DNA of 64,000 bases from Schlesneria sp. (GTDB lineage: Bacteria > Planctomycetota > Planctomycetia > Planctomycetales > Planctomycetaceae), in contig JAQGHU010000050.1 in assembly GCA_028291515.1 (NCBI GenBank), positions 62,001-126,000 on the forward strand. The letters are read 5' to 3'. A program made the position numbers and the translations under genes. The notes beneath the pieces are model-generated. The model ran no database searches and had not been told where the DNA came from. It was given only the letters and a program-made list of their open reading frames with translations. Below are positions 1 to 9,460 of the stretch, piece after piece (the stretch's first letter is position 1; the number at the start of each line of letters is the position of its first letter).

Positions 1-375
1 TTGCGAATGCAGGTTTTCGACAGCCCGCTCCAGCAGGCGCATCTTCCGTTCAGTGACGAGCGAAAAGTTGACTCGCGATGCCGATTCGATGTCGGGGAGG
101 GCCGCTTCCTGCAGATCTGCATCCGTAAGCAAGCCGTCGCGGGCGAGCAATTCGGGGCTGATCAGCAGGGGATTTCCTGCGAAACTGGAGGCCGACTGGT
201 AGGGAGATCCGCCTAGGTCAGCCGGGCAGAGGGGCAAGACCTGCCAGTAACGCTGTCCGGCTCCGGCCAGCCAATCCAAGAATTCCCAGGCTTGCGGCCC
301 TAAATCACCGATGCCGAACCGCGTGGGAATTGAGGTCGGATGTAATAGGACACCACTGGCTCGCTCCATCAGCAT
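1..375 (-). CDS. malQ: 4-alpha-glucanotransferase, N-terminal part (truncated by window edge)
   Basis: Reading the minus strand from an ATG at 375 gives 125 uninterrupted codons to the left edge. The start of the product matches the N terminus of MalQ (amylomaltase, GH77): RASGVLLHPTSIPTRFGIGDLG, then a WQVLPL segment, SPYQS and FAGNPLLIS, all hallmark positions of the family. The enzyme transfers alpha-1,4-glucan segments between maltodextrins in the cytoplasm. A second in-frame ATG lies two codons downstream (369), so the start is uncertain by two residues. The phosphoglucomutase gene at 1599-3245, on the same strand, fits a role in glycogen or maltodextrin turnover. The C-terminal three quarters, including the catalytic acids, lie outside the window. 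Confidence 0.93.
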   Translation of the reverse strand, partial: MLMERASGVLLHPTSIPTRFGIGDLGPQAWEFLDWLAGAGQRYWQVLPLCPADLGGSPYQSASSFAGNPLLISPELLARDGLLTDADLQEAALPDIESASRVNFSLVTERKMRLLERAVENLHSQ

Positions 376-833
376 GTCAGTCTTCCGTGGTTTGTTCGGA
401 TCGCCGGAAGCTTCCGGGTCCGTCTTGCTTCCAAAGTCAAATGCTGTCTTTACTTGCAGAGGCAATCACATCAGTCAACGTTAGTTCGTTGCGGTGTTTG
501 GCACTGCCGTGGCTGACACCCTAATGGCGATCCCCAGTCGGTGTCTAGAGATCGGGGATTTAGAAGCGGTGATGTTTTCGGGAGGTGGCACATTGGTCAG
601 TCTGGAGCCAGGCATCACATCCACGTCGATCGGCGATTTCACGCGGTCAACAATCTGAAGAAAAGACAAGATTTCTTAGAAAGCTGCGATCTACTTTTCG
701 ACCAGTGGTGTTTAGCCCACCGCGATGCTGCGAATCGGGAATCTATTCTCTTCTCATCTCTCCCGTATCTCGTGGTTCACCGCATCTTTTTCACGTCTTT
801 TAACATCTTGTCTCAGTCAATCCGGGAGTCATT
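376..833. other. Intergenic region between divergent genes, no gene seen
   Basis: This gap separates the minus-strand malQ start from the plus-strand DUF4253 gene. Several short open frames cross it, but none has a recognisable motif or a good ribosome site. It should hold the malQ promoter and the promoter of the gene at 834; I could not place either with confidence. Confidence 0.5.
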
Positions 834-1478
834 TTGGTCAAGGAAATCGAGCTCGTCACCATTTCAGGGCAGGACGCCATCGGCGAATTATCATTTGCCC
901 TCAGGGAAGCAGCGGAGACCGGATATCACCCCATCCTGGTGGGCGACCCGGACGACTACGATCAGATTCTGGAAGGGATTGAAGAGGGGCCGGCACCGGA
1001 AATCACCTTGGGCGATTCGCTGGAATTTGATCCAAGCCAATTATCGAATGAGGATGACGACGATGAGCCTGTCGCGAACGGGGACGACGCCGTCGATGTC
1101 GCCGGGTATCGAGGCGTGATCACTCATCTGGACCAATCCACCGGTGAGCCGAAGCCGCGTGTGCTGATCCGGAACTTTAGGGCTCCCGCGGCGTGGTACG
1201 CGTTTGCAGAAATGGCTTGGGGAGGCTGGAATTCCTGCCCCTCGGCCAAAGTGCATTGCGCCGTCCATCGCTATTGGGCGGAGCGGTACGGAGCGACCGT
1301 GATCAGCATCACCAGTTCGGAAGTCCAGTGCCTGGTCGCCAATCCGCCGGCGGATTACGCATCTGCGCTGCGACTGGCACGCGAGCAGATTGCCTACTGC
1401 AGCGACGCTGCGGAATCGGTCGGGGCACTGGCACGTAATCTGATCAATGCCCAGTACTGGTATTTCTGGTGGGATTAA
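834..1478 (+). CDS. DUF4253 domain-containing protein
   Basis: The product has 214 residues and is probably cytoplasmic, with no signal peptide or membrane segment. The start is a TTG preceded by GGGAG at 824-828, a good Shine-Dalgarno match at suitable spacing. Residues about 1-60 are an uncharacterised leader, residues 73-78 a run of acidic residues, and residues about 115-200 match the DUF4253 pattern: WGGWNSCPS, then HRYWAERYGA, a T-x-x-E-V hydrophobic strand and ALRLAREQIAYC. The family is of unknown biochemical function and is often encoded alone. It faces pgm tail to tail, with two hairpins in the gap. The DUF assignment is from motif recall. Confidence 0.8.
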   Translation: MVKEIELVTISGQDAIGELSFALREAAETGYHPILVGDPDDYDQILEGIEEGPAPEITLGDSLEFDPSQLSNEDDDDEPVANGDDAVDVAGYRGVITHLDQSTGEPKPRVLIRNFRAPAAWYAFAEMAWGGWNSCPSAKVHCAVHRYWAERYGATVISITSSEVQCLVANPPADYASALRLAREQIAYCSDAAESVGALARNLINAQYWYFWWD

Positions 1479-1501
1479 GTGCTTGGCTGACCCTTTGTAG
1501 A

Positions 1502-1565
1502 CGGCACAATCCGTGTGCCGAGGACCGTTTTGCGATAAGAGAAGACACGGCACACGGAGTGTGCC
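1502..1565. repeat. Two adjacent palindromes in a convergent gap
   Basis: Two hairpins share the core GGCACA/TGTGCC. The first pairs CGGCACA (1502-1508) with TGTGCCG (1514-1520) over a 5-nt loop. The second pairs GGCACAC (1549-1555) with GTGTGCC (1559-1565) over a 3-nt loop. They lie between the converging ends of the DUF4253 gene and pgm. No uridine run follows directly, so they may be a dispersed REP-like element rather than ordinary terminators. Confidence 0.55.
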
Positions 1566-1598
1566 TACTACAGTGTCGTCGCCAGGGTCACCAAGAAC

Positions 1599-3245
1599 TC
1601 AACCTGTCGCGAGGGCCTTGGTCACGATGTCCCGGGCTTCTGTCACGAGTGTGTTGAGGTGCGTGTCGTCTCGGAAGCTTTCGGCGTACAACTTGTAGAT
1701 CGCTTCGGTTCCGGACGGGCGTGCCGCGAACCAGCCGGCGTCGGTCGTGACTTTCACCCCGCCAATCGCTTTGTGATTGCCGGGGGCTTCGCTGAGTTTC
1801 TCGCGTATGGGGTCGCCCGCGAGTGTGGTCGCGGTGATTGCGGCGGGGGTCAGGAACTTGAATCGTTCCTTTTCCGTCAGCGTGATCGGCTGGTCAATCC
1901 GCACGTAGCGGTGATCGCCGAATTGGGCAACCAGATCGCGATAATGTTCGCCGGGGTCGCGTCCCGTCTTCGCAGTGATTTCGGCGGAGAGCAGGGCGAG
2001 AATGATCCCGTCTTTATCGGTGGACCAGACCGAGCCATCGCGTCGCAGGAAGCTGGCCCCGGCACTTTCTTCGCCGCCAAAACCGAGTGATCCATCGAAC
2101 AGCCCGTCGACAAACCACTTGAAACCGACGGGGACTTCGTACAGGCGCCGCCCGATCGACTTGGCGACGCAATCGATCATGTGACTGCTGACGCAAGTCT
2201 TGCCGACCCCTGCCGAGGGACTCCATTGCGGCCGATTCGTGAAGAGATATTGGATCGCCACGGCCAGAAAATGATTGGGGTTCAGCAAGCCGGATGACTT
2301 CGTCACGATGCCGTGTCGATCGGTGTCGGGATCGTTGCCAAACGCGATGTCGAACCGGTCCTTCAATTGGACCAGGCTAGCCATCGCATACGGGCTAGAG
2401 CAATCCATGCGGATCTTGCCGTCGTGATCGACAGTCATGAAGCCGAATTGCGGGTCGACCTTGTCGTTAACGACGGTCACGTTCAAGCCGTATTGCTCAG
2501 CAATCGGTTCCCAGTAACCAACGCCTGCGCCACCGAGCGGATCGACCCCGAGCCGCAACCCAGCCGACCGGATGGCATCCAGATCGACGACGTTTTTGAG
2601 GTCGTTGACGTAGTCGGCCGCGAAGTCTTGGGGATGCGTGGTGGAAGCGTGCCGCGCCCTCTCGAACGAGATTCGTTTGACGGCGGCGTTGCCTCCTTTA
2701 AGGATCTCATTGGCGCGATTCTGGACCCAGCCAGTGACATCGGTATCGGCAGGGCCGCCATTCGGAGGGTTATATTTGAAGCCGCCGTCTTCGGGAGGAT
2801 TGTGCGACGGAGTGATCACGATGCCGTCGGCCAGGTGTTCCGTCCGGCCCTTGTTGTAGCACAGGATCGCCCGCGAAATGGTTGGCGTCGGTGTGAATCC
2901 ATTGCCCGTCTGGATGCCGACTTCCACGCCGTTTGCCGCGAGCACTTCGAGCGCCGTCTTTTCTGCCGGCGCGGACAAGGCGTGAGTGTCTTTCCCCAGA
3001 AACAGGGGGCCGTCAATCTTCTGTTGCTGCCGGTATTCAATCAGTGCTTGCGTAATGGCTGCAATATGCTGTTCGGTGAAGGTACCGTTGGACGAGGTTC
3101 CGCGATGGCCACTGGTCCCGAAACTGACTTGTTGAGCCTTATTGGTAGGATCTGGCTTCTGATCGTGGTAGGCGGCCAGTAACCGGTCGGTGTCGATCAG
3201 CATTTCGGTCGGAGCCGGTTTGCCAGCCAGGGGATGAACAGCCAT
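1599..3245 (-). CDS. pgm: Phosphoglucomutase (alpha-D-glucose phosphate-specific)
   Basis: A cytoplasmic enzyme that interconverts glucose-1-phosphate and glucose-6-phosphate, linking glycogen and sugar-nucleotide synthesis to glycolysis. The 548-residue length is normal for bacterial Pgm. Visible motifs are [10 protein letters not shown] (residues 41-50), the phosphoserine loop TPSHNP with catalytic Ser147, the metal-binding NDPDTDRHG segment, the sugar-binding [10 protein letters not shown] loop, and a C-terminal RPSGTE phosphate-binding loop. The start ATG gives the family-typical [12 protein letters not shown] beginning. malQ, on the same strand about 1.2 kb downstream, is consistent with glucan metabolism, although the opposite-strand DUF4253 gene lies between them. 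Confidence 0.96.
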   Translation of the reverse strand: MAVHPLAGKPAPTEMLIDTDRLLAAYHDQKPDPTNKAQQVSFGTSGHRGTSSNGTFTEQHIAAITQALIEYRQQQKIDGPLFLGKDTHALSAPAEKTALEVLAANGVEVGIQTGNGFTPTPTISRAILCYNKGRTEHLADGIVITPSHNPPEDGGFKYNPPNGGPADTDVTGWVQNRANEILKGGNAAVKRISFERARHASTTHPQDFAADYVNDLKNVVDLDAIRSAGLRLGVDPLGGAGVGYWEPIAEQYGLNVTVVNDKVDPQFGFMTVDHDGKIRMDCSSPYAMASLVQLKDRFDIAFGNDPDTDRHGIVTKSSGLLNPNHFLAVAIQYLFTNRPQWSPSAGVGKTCVSSHMIDCVAKSIGRRLYEVPVGFKWFVDGLFDGSLGFGGEESAGASFLRRDGSVWSTDKDGIILALLSAEITAKTGRDPGEHYRDLVAQFGDHRYVRIDQPITLTEKERFKFLTPAAITATTLAGDPIREKLSEAPGNHKAIGGVKVTTDAGWFAARPSGTEAIYKLYAESFRDDTHLNTLVTEARDIVTKALATG

Positions 3246-3391
3246 GTTCGGTCCTTCGTTGCTTATCAGGGATGATGAAGTTGATAAAAGCAGTGATCGT
3301 CACTCAATTCGATTGGTCAGAACTGGTGAACTGAATTACTATATCCGGGTGACATGAGATTCAGCGAGGGACCGGGAACAGCGAGGCCACG

Positions 3392-5818
3392 ATGAGCCGC
3401 CAACAACCGACATGGCGAGCGAGATTGATCATTGGATTGACGTTGATCGCCATGTCCGGCCACACGTGGGCTGCAGATCTGTCTGGTCCGGCCGTTAAAG
3501 AGGCAATCGAACGGGGCCGTCGATTTCTGGTCAGTCAGCAAGCGGCGAAAGGCTATTGGGATGTCGATAAGCCTGGATTCCGGGTGGGGATCACCAGCTT
3601 GGCGGTGATGGCGCTCATTAATTCAGGCATGTCACCTCAAGATGTCCCCGTGAAGCGGGGGCTGGCGTACCTGCGCGATGACGAAGAATCGGCTGTGAAA
3701 CAGTACGAGACCTACCAGATTTCGCTGCAGATTATGGCGCTCGCGGCGGCCAAGGAGCCTGGAATCGACGCGCGTCGTGTTTCGCGGCTGGCAGATCTCT
3801 TGGAAAATGGGCAGATCAAGCGAGGCGAGACATCTGGCGGCTGGGACTATAGCCTGAGTGGCGGGTCGCTTCGGACCGACTGCAGCAATTCGCAGTTCGC
3901 TGTGCTGGGACTGCGCGAGGCGGTCGAAGCGGGTGCTGTGGTCAGCCCGGAAACGTGGAAGCGAGCTCGCGAATATTGGGAACGGGCTCAAAACGGCGAT
4001 GGGGGATGGAACTATGACGCCGGCGCGAACAAGGGCCCCAGCTATGGCAGCATGACGGTCGCGGGGATTTCGTCATTGGTCATTTGCGAGCAAATGCTGC
4101 GTTCGGATGCGGGCGTTGCGCCGGATGGAACGCCACCCTGCTGCCAGGGGACTGAGCCCAACGAACCGTTGGCTCGTGGAATTAGGTGGCTGAGCCAGAG
4201 TTTTGCGGTCGGACACAACCCCGGCGCGCGAAACGGCTGGTTGATGTACTACATCTATGGAGTGGAACGCGCCGGACGCCTGAGTGGTTTGCGATTTTTT
4301 GGCGAGCACGACTGGTATCGTTCGGGGGCGGCGTATCTGCTGGCACTGCAGAATGGTGTCACAGGTCACTGGGTCGGCGCGGGCGATGTCGAGTCGCATC
4401 CGGTGGTCGGAACCAGTATGGCACTGTTGTTCCTGTCCAAAGGGTTGGCACCTGTTCTGATCAACAAGCTGAAATACGGCCCGCGTGATCCCCAACGCAA
4501 GAACGAAGTCCTGGGGAATGACTGGAATCGCCATCGTCGCGATGTTCGCAATCTGGTGGATTTGATCAGCGGATCCCCGAAGTGGCCCAAGCTATTGACT
4601 AGCCAGGACCTGGATCTGGCGCGTGCCGTCGATGGCGGTGGAGTCGACGTGATGCTGCAAGCACCTGTGCTATTCATCACGGGTGAGGAAGCCCCCGTAC
4701 TACGGCCCGAAGAAGTGAAGCTGATGAAAGAGTACTTGCAGGAAGGGGGATTTATCTTTGCGTCTCCCACCTGCACATCGACCAAGTTCGAAGCGGGCTT
4801 TCGCACCCTGTTGCAGCAGATTATGCCGCCGGGTGAGGGGGAGTTGAAACGGCTGACTCAGGATCACCCCGTCTTCCGTAGCGAACATCCCTTGCAGGCG
4901 GAATCAACTCCCTTGTTCGGTATTGATTACGGATGCCGAACCTCGGTGATCTATTCCCCTGAAGATCTGGGCTGCCTATGGGATTATTGGTCACGCGCCG
5001 AGCCACCAGGTCGCAACGTGAATCTAAAAGTACGGATCATCCGTTCCACACAGATCGGCGTGAACGTGCTGGCGTATGCCACAGGCCGTGAACCGCCAAC
5101 TAAGCCAGATGCGCCGCAGAAAACGGCGGAGAACACGGAACTCGATAATGTCGAGCGAGGCTTGTTGCAGATCGCTCAAATTCGACATGACGGGGGCTGG
5201 AATTCGGCACCGCGGGCTTTGCGTCGGCTGCTGCAGTCGCTGAATGACACGGTAGCGTTATCCGCTTCCACAAAAGCGATCGACCTGGAGATGTCTGACC
5301 CCAATATCTTCCAGTATCCCGTGTTGTACATGCATGGACGTAACGCCTTCACTGTTAAAGAGGCCGATCGGGAACAGATTCGTCAGTACCTGGAACGGGC
5401 CGGTGGAGTCCTGGTCGTCGATTCCTGTTGCGGGGCCAAGCTGTTTGATAAGAGCTTCCGAGAATTCGTCAACTCGCTGTATCGCGACAAGAAACTCCAG
5501 AAAGTTGCAGCTGACCACGAACTCTTTACCGAGAAGTTCGGACGCGATATTCGACGATTGAAGCGACGGGTGAGCGAAGGGGGCGATTCGGGCTTCGTCG
5601 TCCGTGAAGCAGAGCCGTTTATCGAAGCCTTGGAAATTGACGGACGGCTGGCGGTGATTTACAGCAAGTACGACATCAGTTGCGCGTTAGAACGCCAGTC
5701 CGCAGGCAATTGCGAGGGATATCTACCGGAAGATGCGGTCAAGCTGGCGACCAACATCATTCAGTACGCATTGCTGGAAGAATTGCGATTGGCTCCCGCT
5801 GCGGTCGCAAAACCCTAG
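3392..5818 (+). CDS. Secreted squalene-cyclase-like repeat protein with tandem DUF4159 domains
   Basis: The product has 808 residues. Residues 1-27 form a Sec signal peptide ending near HTWA. Residues about 35-370 contain alpha/alpha repeats of the prenyltransferase/squalene-oxidase fold, with recurring GGWxY-type motifs (GGWDYSLSGG, GDGGWNYDAG) and GITSLAVMAL helices. Residues about 400-540 and 580-800 are two DUF4159 domains; the second is canonical (IRHDGGWN, then YPVLYMHGRNAF, then GGVLVVDSCCG). The fold suggests binding or processing in the periplasm, but substrate and reaction are unknown, and I do not see the DxDD acid motif of squalene-hopene cyclases. It is divergent from pgm and has no obvious operon partner. 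Confidence 0.85.
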   Translation: MSRQQPTWRARLIIGLTLIAMSGHTWAADLSGPAVKEAIERGRRFLVSQQAAKGYWDVDKPGFRVGITSLAVMALINSGMSPQDVPVKRGLAYLRDDEESAVKQYETYQISLQIMALAAAKEPGIDARRVSRLADLLENGQIKRGETSGGWDYSLSGGSLRTDCSNSQFAVLGLREAVEAGAVVSPETWKRAREYWERAQNGDGGWNYDAGANKGPSYGSMTVAGISSLVICEQMLRSDAGVAPDGTPPCCQGTEPNEPLARGIRWLSQSFAVGHNPGARNGWLMYYIYGVERAGRLSGLRFFGEHDWYRSGAAYLLALQNGVTGHWVGAGDVESHPVVGTSMALLFLSKGLAPVLINKLKYGPRDPQRKNEVLGNDWNRHRRDVRNLVDLISGSPKWPKLLTSQDLDLARAVDGGGVDVMLQAPVLFITGEEAPVLRPEEVKLMKEYLQEGGFIFASPTCTSTKFEAGFRTLLQQIMPPGEGELKRLTQDHPVFRSEHPLQAESTPLFGIDYGCRTSVIYSPEDLGCLWDYWSRAEPPGRNVNLKVRIIRSTQIGVNVLAYATGREPPTKPDAPQKTAENTELDNVERGLLQIAQIRHDGGWNSAPRALRRLLQSLNDTVALSASTKAIDLEMSDPNIFQYPVLYMHGRNAFTVKEADREQIRQYLERAGGVLVVDSCCGAKLFDKSFREFVNSLYRDKKLQKVAADHELFTEKFGRDIRRLKRRVSEGGDSGFVVREAEPFIEALEIDGRLAVIYSKYDISCALERQSAGNCEGYLPEDAVKLATNIIQYALLEELRLAPAAVAKP

Positions 5819-6184
5819 CCCGAACTATTCACAGCCTGATCGCTACTTTTCCGATCCCTGCTGTCGTCGTTCCCGCGCAGGCGGAGAATCTGCAGATACA
5901 CGGATCGTGTAACGATCCTGACCTCGCAATGCATCTCTGGCATGGCACCAGGATCAGCGGGTTACCACGGATCTGACCAAGGTCCCCGAAGATACATGGA
6001 CGAATCTCGCACTTTCGTGCGATTAATTACCAGTCACGGTTAATAACTGACCGGCCGGTCGGAAGAAAGTCTGCAATAGTGTCAATTCCGATATTGGCAA
6101 ATAATTAGCACTTTCATACAAGTCCGACGCACTTTCTGTCGATGAGAACTTAAAAGCTGGCAAGCTGGCTCCTTCGAGACCACC
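5819..6184. other. Intergenic region with a weak hairpin and a promoter
   Basis: No gene was found here. A short hairpin TCGCAC/GTGCGA (6007-6012 with 6017-6022, loop TTTC) is followed by an A/T-rich stretch and could end transcription from the gene upstream. A good sigma-70-like promoter lies at 6094-6122. Confidence 0.5.
6094..6122 (+). promoter_or_regulatory. Putative sigma-70-type promoter for the zinc-ribbon gene
   Basis: TTGGCA (6094-6099), a 17-nt spacer and TACAAG (6117-6122) resemble -35 and -10 boxes (five of six matches each). The pair lies 62 nt before the ATG at 6185 and supports that small gene being expressed. Confidence 0.5.
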
Positions 6185-6370
6185 ATGAAATGTCCCCGCT
6201 GCAAATGCAATGATGTCTACACCAGCCGCAGCGGTGGCGAAAATCAGGGCTTGATTTCGCTGCTCACCACATCCGTGCGCTGTCACCGCTGTTGTTACTT
6301 GTTTGCCGTCCCGAAATGGACATCGGTTCCGACGAAGCAGACGGACGGTGAAGACCGCCGCGCCGCATAA
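6185..6370 (+). CDS. Small zinc-ribbon protein
   Basis: A 61-residue frame begins MKCPRCKCNDV and contains two cysteine pairs (CPRC at residues 3-6 and CHRC at residues 33-36), the spacing of a small treble-clef or zinc-ribbon protein. There is no signal peptide or membrane segment. A promoter-like sequence lies 62 nt upstream. The last 20 residues are polar and disordered. Its role is unknown; such proteins may bind nucleic acid or a partner protein. There is no strong Shine-Dalgarno sequence, which lowers confidence. The rival frame on the other strand shows no motif. Confidence 0.6.
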   Translation: MKCPRCKCNDVYTSRSGGENQGLISLLTTSVRCHRCCYLFAVPKWTSVPTKQTDGEDRRAA

Positions 6371-6432
6371 GCAAGCACGCAACTCACTCGTTACAGTTCT
6401 CGCTCACAGCTGCGCTGTCAATCTAAAACGGT

Positions 6433-6465
6433 GATTGGGCTTCGTCGTCTCTCGAAGACCCAATC
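6433..6465 (-). terminator. Putative terminator hairpin between convergent genes
   Basis: GATTGGG (6433-6439) pairs with CCCAATC (6459-6465), and CTTCG (6440-6444) pairs with CGAAG (6453-6457) around a single bulged base. Read on the minus strand, the stem is followed a few bases later by a short T run (TTTTAG), which suits the end of the 6509-7771 gene. Confidence 0.55.
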
Positions 6466-6508
6466 TGTTGGCGAGATTGGCCACCTTGGATCAAGCCCCC
6501 ACAGAGCA

Positions 6509-7771
6509 TTACTGCGTTCGGCCAGTGAGTTGCTCGTAGAGTTTGGCGGCTTCCGGGTGTTCGGCTTTCAACGTCTTCAGATCATCCGCAGAAAACTCTT
6601 GCGTGACCTCTTTGTCGTCGACCATTTTGGTCAGCTTGATGCGGATCTTCGTGCCGTCGGTTTCAGTGATTTCAATTTTGCGGCCATCCAATTCCGCTCG
6701 AATCGTCCGAGCGCCGCCGTCAGTCTGGCTCGGTGTCGGATTGAGTTCGGGCCGAAAACCGGGAACCGGTTTGGGAAATTGGACCGGACGTGGAGCACCG
6801 ATCCCACCAATTTGCATTTGAATCCCACCGCCAAAACCGGGATTGGGCCCGGCAGCGTATTTCTCGTAGAGCTTGGCCGCATCGGGATGTTTCTTCTTCA
6901 GATCGTCCAGATCATCGGCTTTGAATTCGTCCGTCTTTGATTTGCCATCGACCCGCCGCGTGTGTTTCAGTTCAATATCTTTGCCGTTGGTGTCGGTGAT
7001 CTCGACCTTCTCATCGCCAGTGACAGCCTCAATGTGGCGTTTGTCATTGACCATATTGAACTTGATCGACTGGACACCGGGGCCGCCGATCAGTTGCCCA
7101 TTGATTCTGATTCCAGCCCCTCCGAGGTTGGCGGGCGCCTTTTGATGCTTTTGATAGGCCTTGTGGGCGTCAGGGAACTTCTCTTCCAATTCCTTTTCGG
7201 AAGCAGCGGCAATCGGCGTTTCCTGTTCTTTTCCGTCGACGGTTTCCTTGATCGTTCCGGAGAATGATCCGTCCGCCGCGCGACGTAGCTGAATTTTGCG
7301 GCCATTTTCGACTGTCGTCAGGTTCGCGGCACGTCCTTGAGCGGCCCCTTGAAGTAGTCCCTCGCGCTGACGAAGCACCTCTTTAATTCGCAATGTCGTG
7401 CGGGCTCGTCGGCCAACGATATCGATCTCCGATTCCGACAGTTTCTCGAGCGACTCTTGTGCAGCTTTCGCTGTTTCCTGGTCTTCAGAAACCAAGAGGC
7501 GTCCCAAAACATCAAAGCAACGAGTGACGACCCCCGGATCTTTGACCTCGGCCGCTTTGGCCAGCCGGGCGACCGCGGGTTGGCCGATCTTCAACAGCTT
7601 TTCGGTCTGCTCGCGGTGGTCGCCCCGTTCGGTGATCTGTTCGATCAACGAGTCGATTTCAGCGGCTTGCACGTCCGCTGGTTCTGACTCGTCTGCTTTC
7701 GCAGCGACCATCCACGTGATCGCCATCAGGATCGTCACCAGTGGGGTGAGTTGTCGGAGCAATCCGTTCAT
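6509..7771 (-). CDS. Secreted protein with three internal repeats, function unknown
   Basis: The product has 420 residues with an N-terminal signal sequence (cleavage near residue 26, after VAAKA). Residues about 35-130 look like a HEAT-type helical region (IGQPAVARLAKAAE, VVTRCFDVLGRLL). From residue about 150 to the C terminus the chain holds three related units of roughly 60 residues, each a beta-rich part (G-R-K-I-x-I and a VDGKE-like turn) followed by an acidic helix of the form E-F-x-A-D-D-L-x-x-L-K-x-x-H-P-x-A-A-K-L-Y-E. Two Gly/Pro-rich linkers separate the units. It is probably periplasmic. I do not recognise the repeat; the pattern suggests a binding scaffold rather than an enzyme. 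Confidence 0.75.
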   Translation of the reverse strand: MNGLLRQLTPLVTILMAITWMVAAKADESEPADVQAAEIDSLIEQITERGDHREQTEKLLKIGQPAVARLAKAAEVKDPGVVTRCFDVLGRLLVSEDQETAKAAQESLEKLSESEIDIVGRRARTTLRIKEVLRQREGLLQGAAQGRAANLTTVENGRKIQLRRAADGSFSGTIKETVDGKEQETPIAAASEKELEEKFPDAHKAYQKHQKAPANLGGAGIRINGQLIGGPGVQSIKFNMVNDKRHIEAVTGDEKVEITDTNGKDIELKHTRRVDGKSKTDEFKADDLDDLKKKHPDAAKLYEKYAAGPNPGFGGGIQMQIGGIGAPRPVQFPKPVPGFRPELNPTPSQTDGGARTIRAELDGRKIEITETDGTKIRIKLTKMVDDKEVTQEFSADDLKTLKAEHPEAAKLYEQLTGRTQ

Positions 7772-7944
7772 AATCGGCCTCGTGTTCCATTGCTGACAAA
7801 AATCTCGGCATGGCGGACACTTCCCGCCGATCCAACGGTTGAAGTCTACCGTCCGCGCTGTGATCCGGCGACATCACTTTACCGAAGGAGCCTGTGAGCA
7901 GGCGCTCTGAGGGGACGATTATCTGACTGGGAACAGCCCACTCG

Positions 7945-7973
7945 TTTACGCCTTTGTTGCTGCTCGGTACAGT
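7945..7973 (+). promoter_or_regulatory. Possible promoter for the Gfo/Idh/MocA gene
   Basis: TTTACG (7945-7950), a 17-nt spacer and TACAGT (7968-7973) lie 64 nt before the ATG at 8038. The match is moderate. Confidence 0.35.
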
Positions 7974-8037
7974 AATTTGCCAACGGCAGGCCTGCCACGG
8001 TCTGCGCGACCGAAGACATCATCCTGGAGCACATCCC

Positions 8038-9441
8038 ATGACTCAGCAGTCCAATCGTCGCGATTTCATGAAGGCTTCGACCGCCGCTCTGGCCGGCGCG
8101 ACCATGCCGTATTGGTTCACGGCGGAAAGCAATCGCGCATTAGGCTTTCAAAGCGTGAATGATCGGCCGATCCTGGGCTGTATCGGCACCGGCGACCGCT
8201 GGGATGCCGTCGGACCGAACGCTCTGCATTTGTCGGACTGTGTCGCCGTCTGCGATGTCGACAGCGATCATGTGGACAAAGCGCACAAACGAGTCACCGA
8301 TGCCCAGAAATCGCAATCGCGCGAAGTTGCCAAGTACGACGACTATCGCAAGTTGCTCGATCGCAAAGACATCGATGTCATCACGATCGTGACACCCGAT
8401 CACTGGCACTCCAAGATCGCGATTGATGCGATGCGAGCGGGGAAGGATGTCTACTGCGAAAAGCCACTGACACTGACGATCCAGGAAGGGAAGCAGATCA
8501 TCAAGGTCTTGAACGAGACCAAGCGAGTATTCCAGGTCGGCACTCAACAGCGATCGGAAATGAACGCCGGGCCAATCAAGAATCAGTTCCTGAAGGCGGT
8601 CGCGATTGCTCGCAGCGGACGGTTGGGCAAGATCACTCGCGTGCAGTGTGCCATCGGTGGGGCTCCGACCAGCGATGAGATTCCGGTCGCCGAAGTCCCC
8701 AAGAATCTGAACTGGGACATGTGGCTCGGCCAGGCCCCGATGACGGATTACCTGCAAGGGAAGTTCGGCAACAACAAGAAATACCCCGAAGCGCGGACTC
8801 ACTACGAATTCCGCTGGTGGTACGAGTACTCAGGCGGCAAGATGACCGACTGGGGTGCTCATCACGTCGATATCGCGATGTGGGCCTTGGGCATGGATAA
8901 CAGCGGCCCGATTTCGGTCGAAGGGACCGCCAAGCATCCTGTCCCCTACGAGAACGGGATGCCGACCGTCTCGAACCGTTACAACGTGGCGACCTCGTTC
9001 AATGTCACGGCCAAGTTCCAGGACGGAGCGGAATTGATTATCCGCGATGACACGGACAACGGCGTTTTGATTGAAGGAACAGAAGGCCGCATCTTCGTCA
9101 GCCGTGGATCTTTGAAGGGGGCTCCTGTCGAAGAATTGGCGAACAACCCCTTGCCCGAGGACCTGCTGAAGAAACTGTACAACGGCAAGGAACCCAAGGG
9201 GGGCGGGAACGCTCACATGGAAAACTTCTTCAACTGCGTGAAGGATCGGGGGCTGCCGGTGAGCGATGTCTATTCGCACCACCGGGCGATGACGACCTGT
9301 CATCTGGCAAATATTGCCATTCGACTGGGTCGAAAAATTGAATGGAACCCAGAGACCGAATTGATTGTCAATGATAAGGATGCCGCTCACTGGATCGGCC
9401 GCGAGCAGCGGAAGGGCTATGAGATTGATGTGAGCGTGTGA
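8038..9441 (+). CDS. Gfo/Idh/MocA family oxidoreductase, Tat-exported
   Basis: This 467-residue protein belongs to the NAD(P)-dependent sugar dehydrogenase-like family. The N terminus carries a twin-arginine signal ([13 protein letters not shown]). A nucleotide-binding beta-alpha-beta segment follows ([11 protein letters not shown]), and the family motif CEKPLTL with the catalytic-region lysine is near residue 140. The C-terminal domain has the [19 protein letters not shown] segment typical of planctomycete paralogues. The ATG at 8038 has GGAG about 8 nt upstream and places the Tat motif correctly; an upstream in-frame extension to 7954 looks non-coding. The likely substrate is a sugar or glycan derivative in the cell envelope; specificity cannot be read from sequence. 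Confidence 0.92.
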   Translation: MTQQSNRRDFMKASTAALAGATMPYWFTAESNRALGFQSVNDRPILGCIGTGDRWDAVGPNALHLSDCVAVCDVDSDHVDKAHKRVTDAQKSQSREVAKYDDYRKLLDRKDIDVITIVTPDHWHSKIAIDAMRAGKDVYCEKPLTLTIQEGKQIIKVLNETKRVFQVGTQQRSEMNAGPIKNQFLKAVAIARSGRLGKITRVQCAIGGAPTSDEIPVAEVPKNLNWDMWLGQAPMTDYLQGKFGNNKKYPEARTHYEFRWWYEYSGGKMTDWGAHHVDIAMWALGMDNSGPISVEGTAKHPVPYENGMPTVSNRYNVATSFNVTAKFQDGAELIIRDDTDNGVLIEGTEGRIFVSRGSLKGAPVEELANNPLPEDLLKKLYNGKEPKGGGNAHMENFFNCVKDRGLPVSDVYSHHRAMTTCHLANIAIRLGRKIEWNPETELIVNDKDAAHWIGREQRKGYEIDVSV

Positions 9442-9460
9442 TGGTTTTGACGATGGCTTT

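Noticed and set aside
541-1119. Plus-strand 192-codon open frame overlapping the DUF4253 gene
   Set aside because: The DUF4253 frame has a ribosome site and domain motifs, while this frame has neither.
2313-3182. Plus-strand 289-codon open frame
   Set aside because: It lies fully opposite pgm, which has clear catalytic motifs; the plus-strand product shows none.
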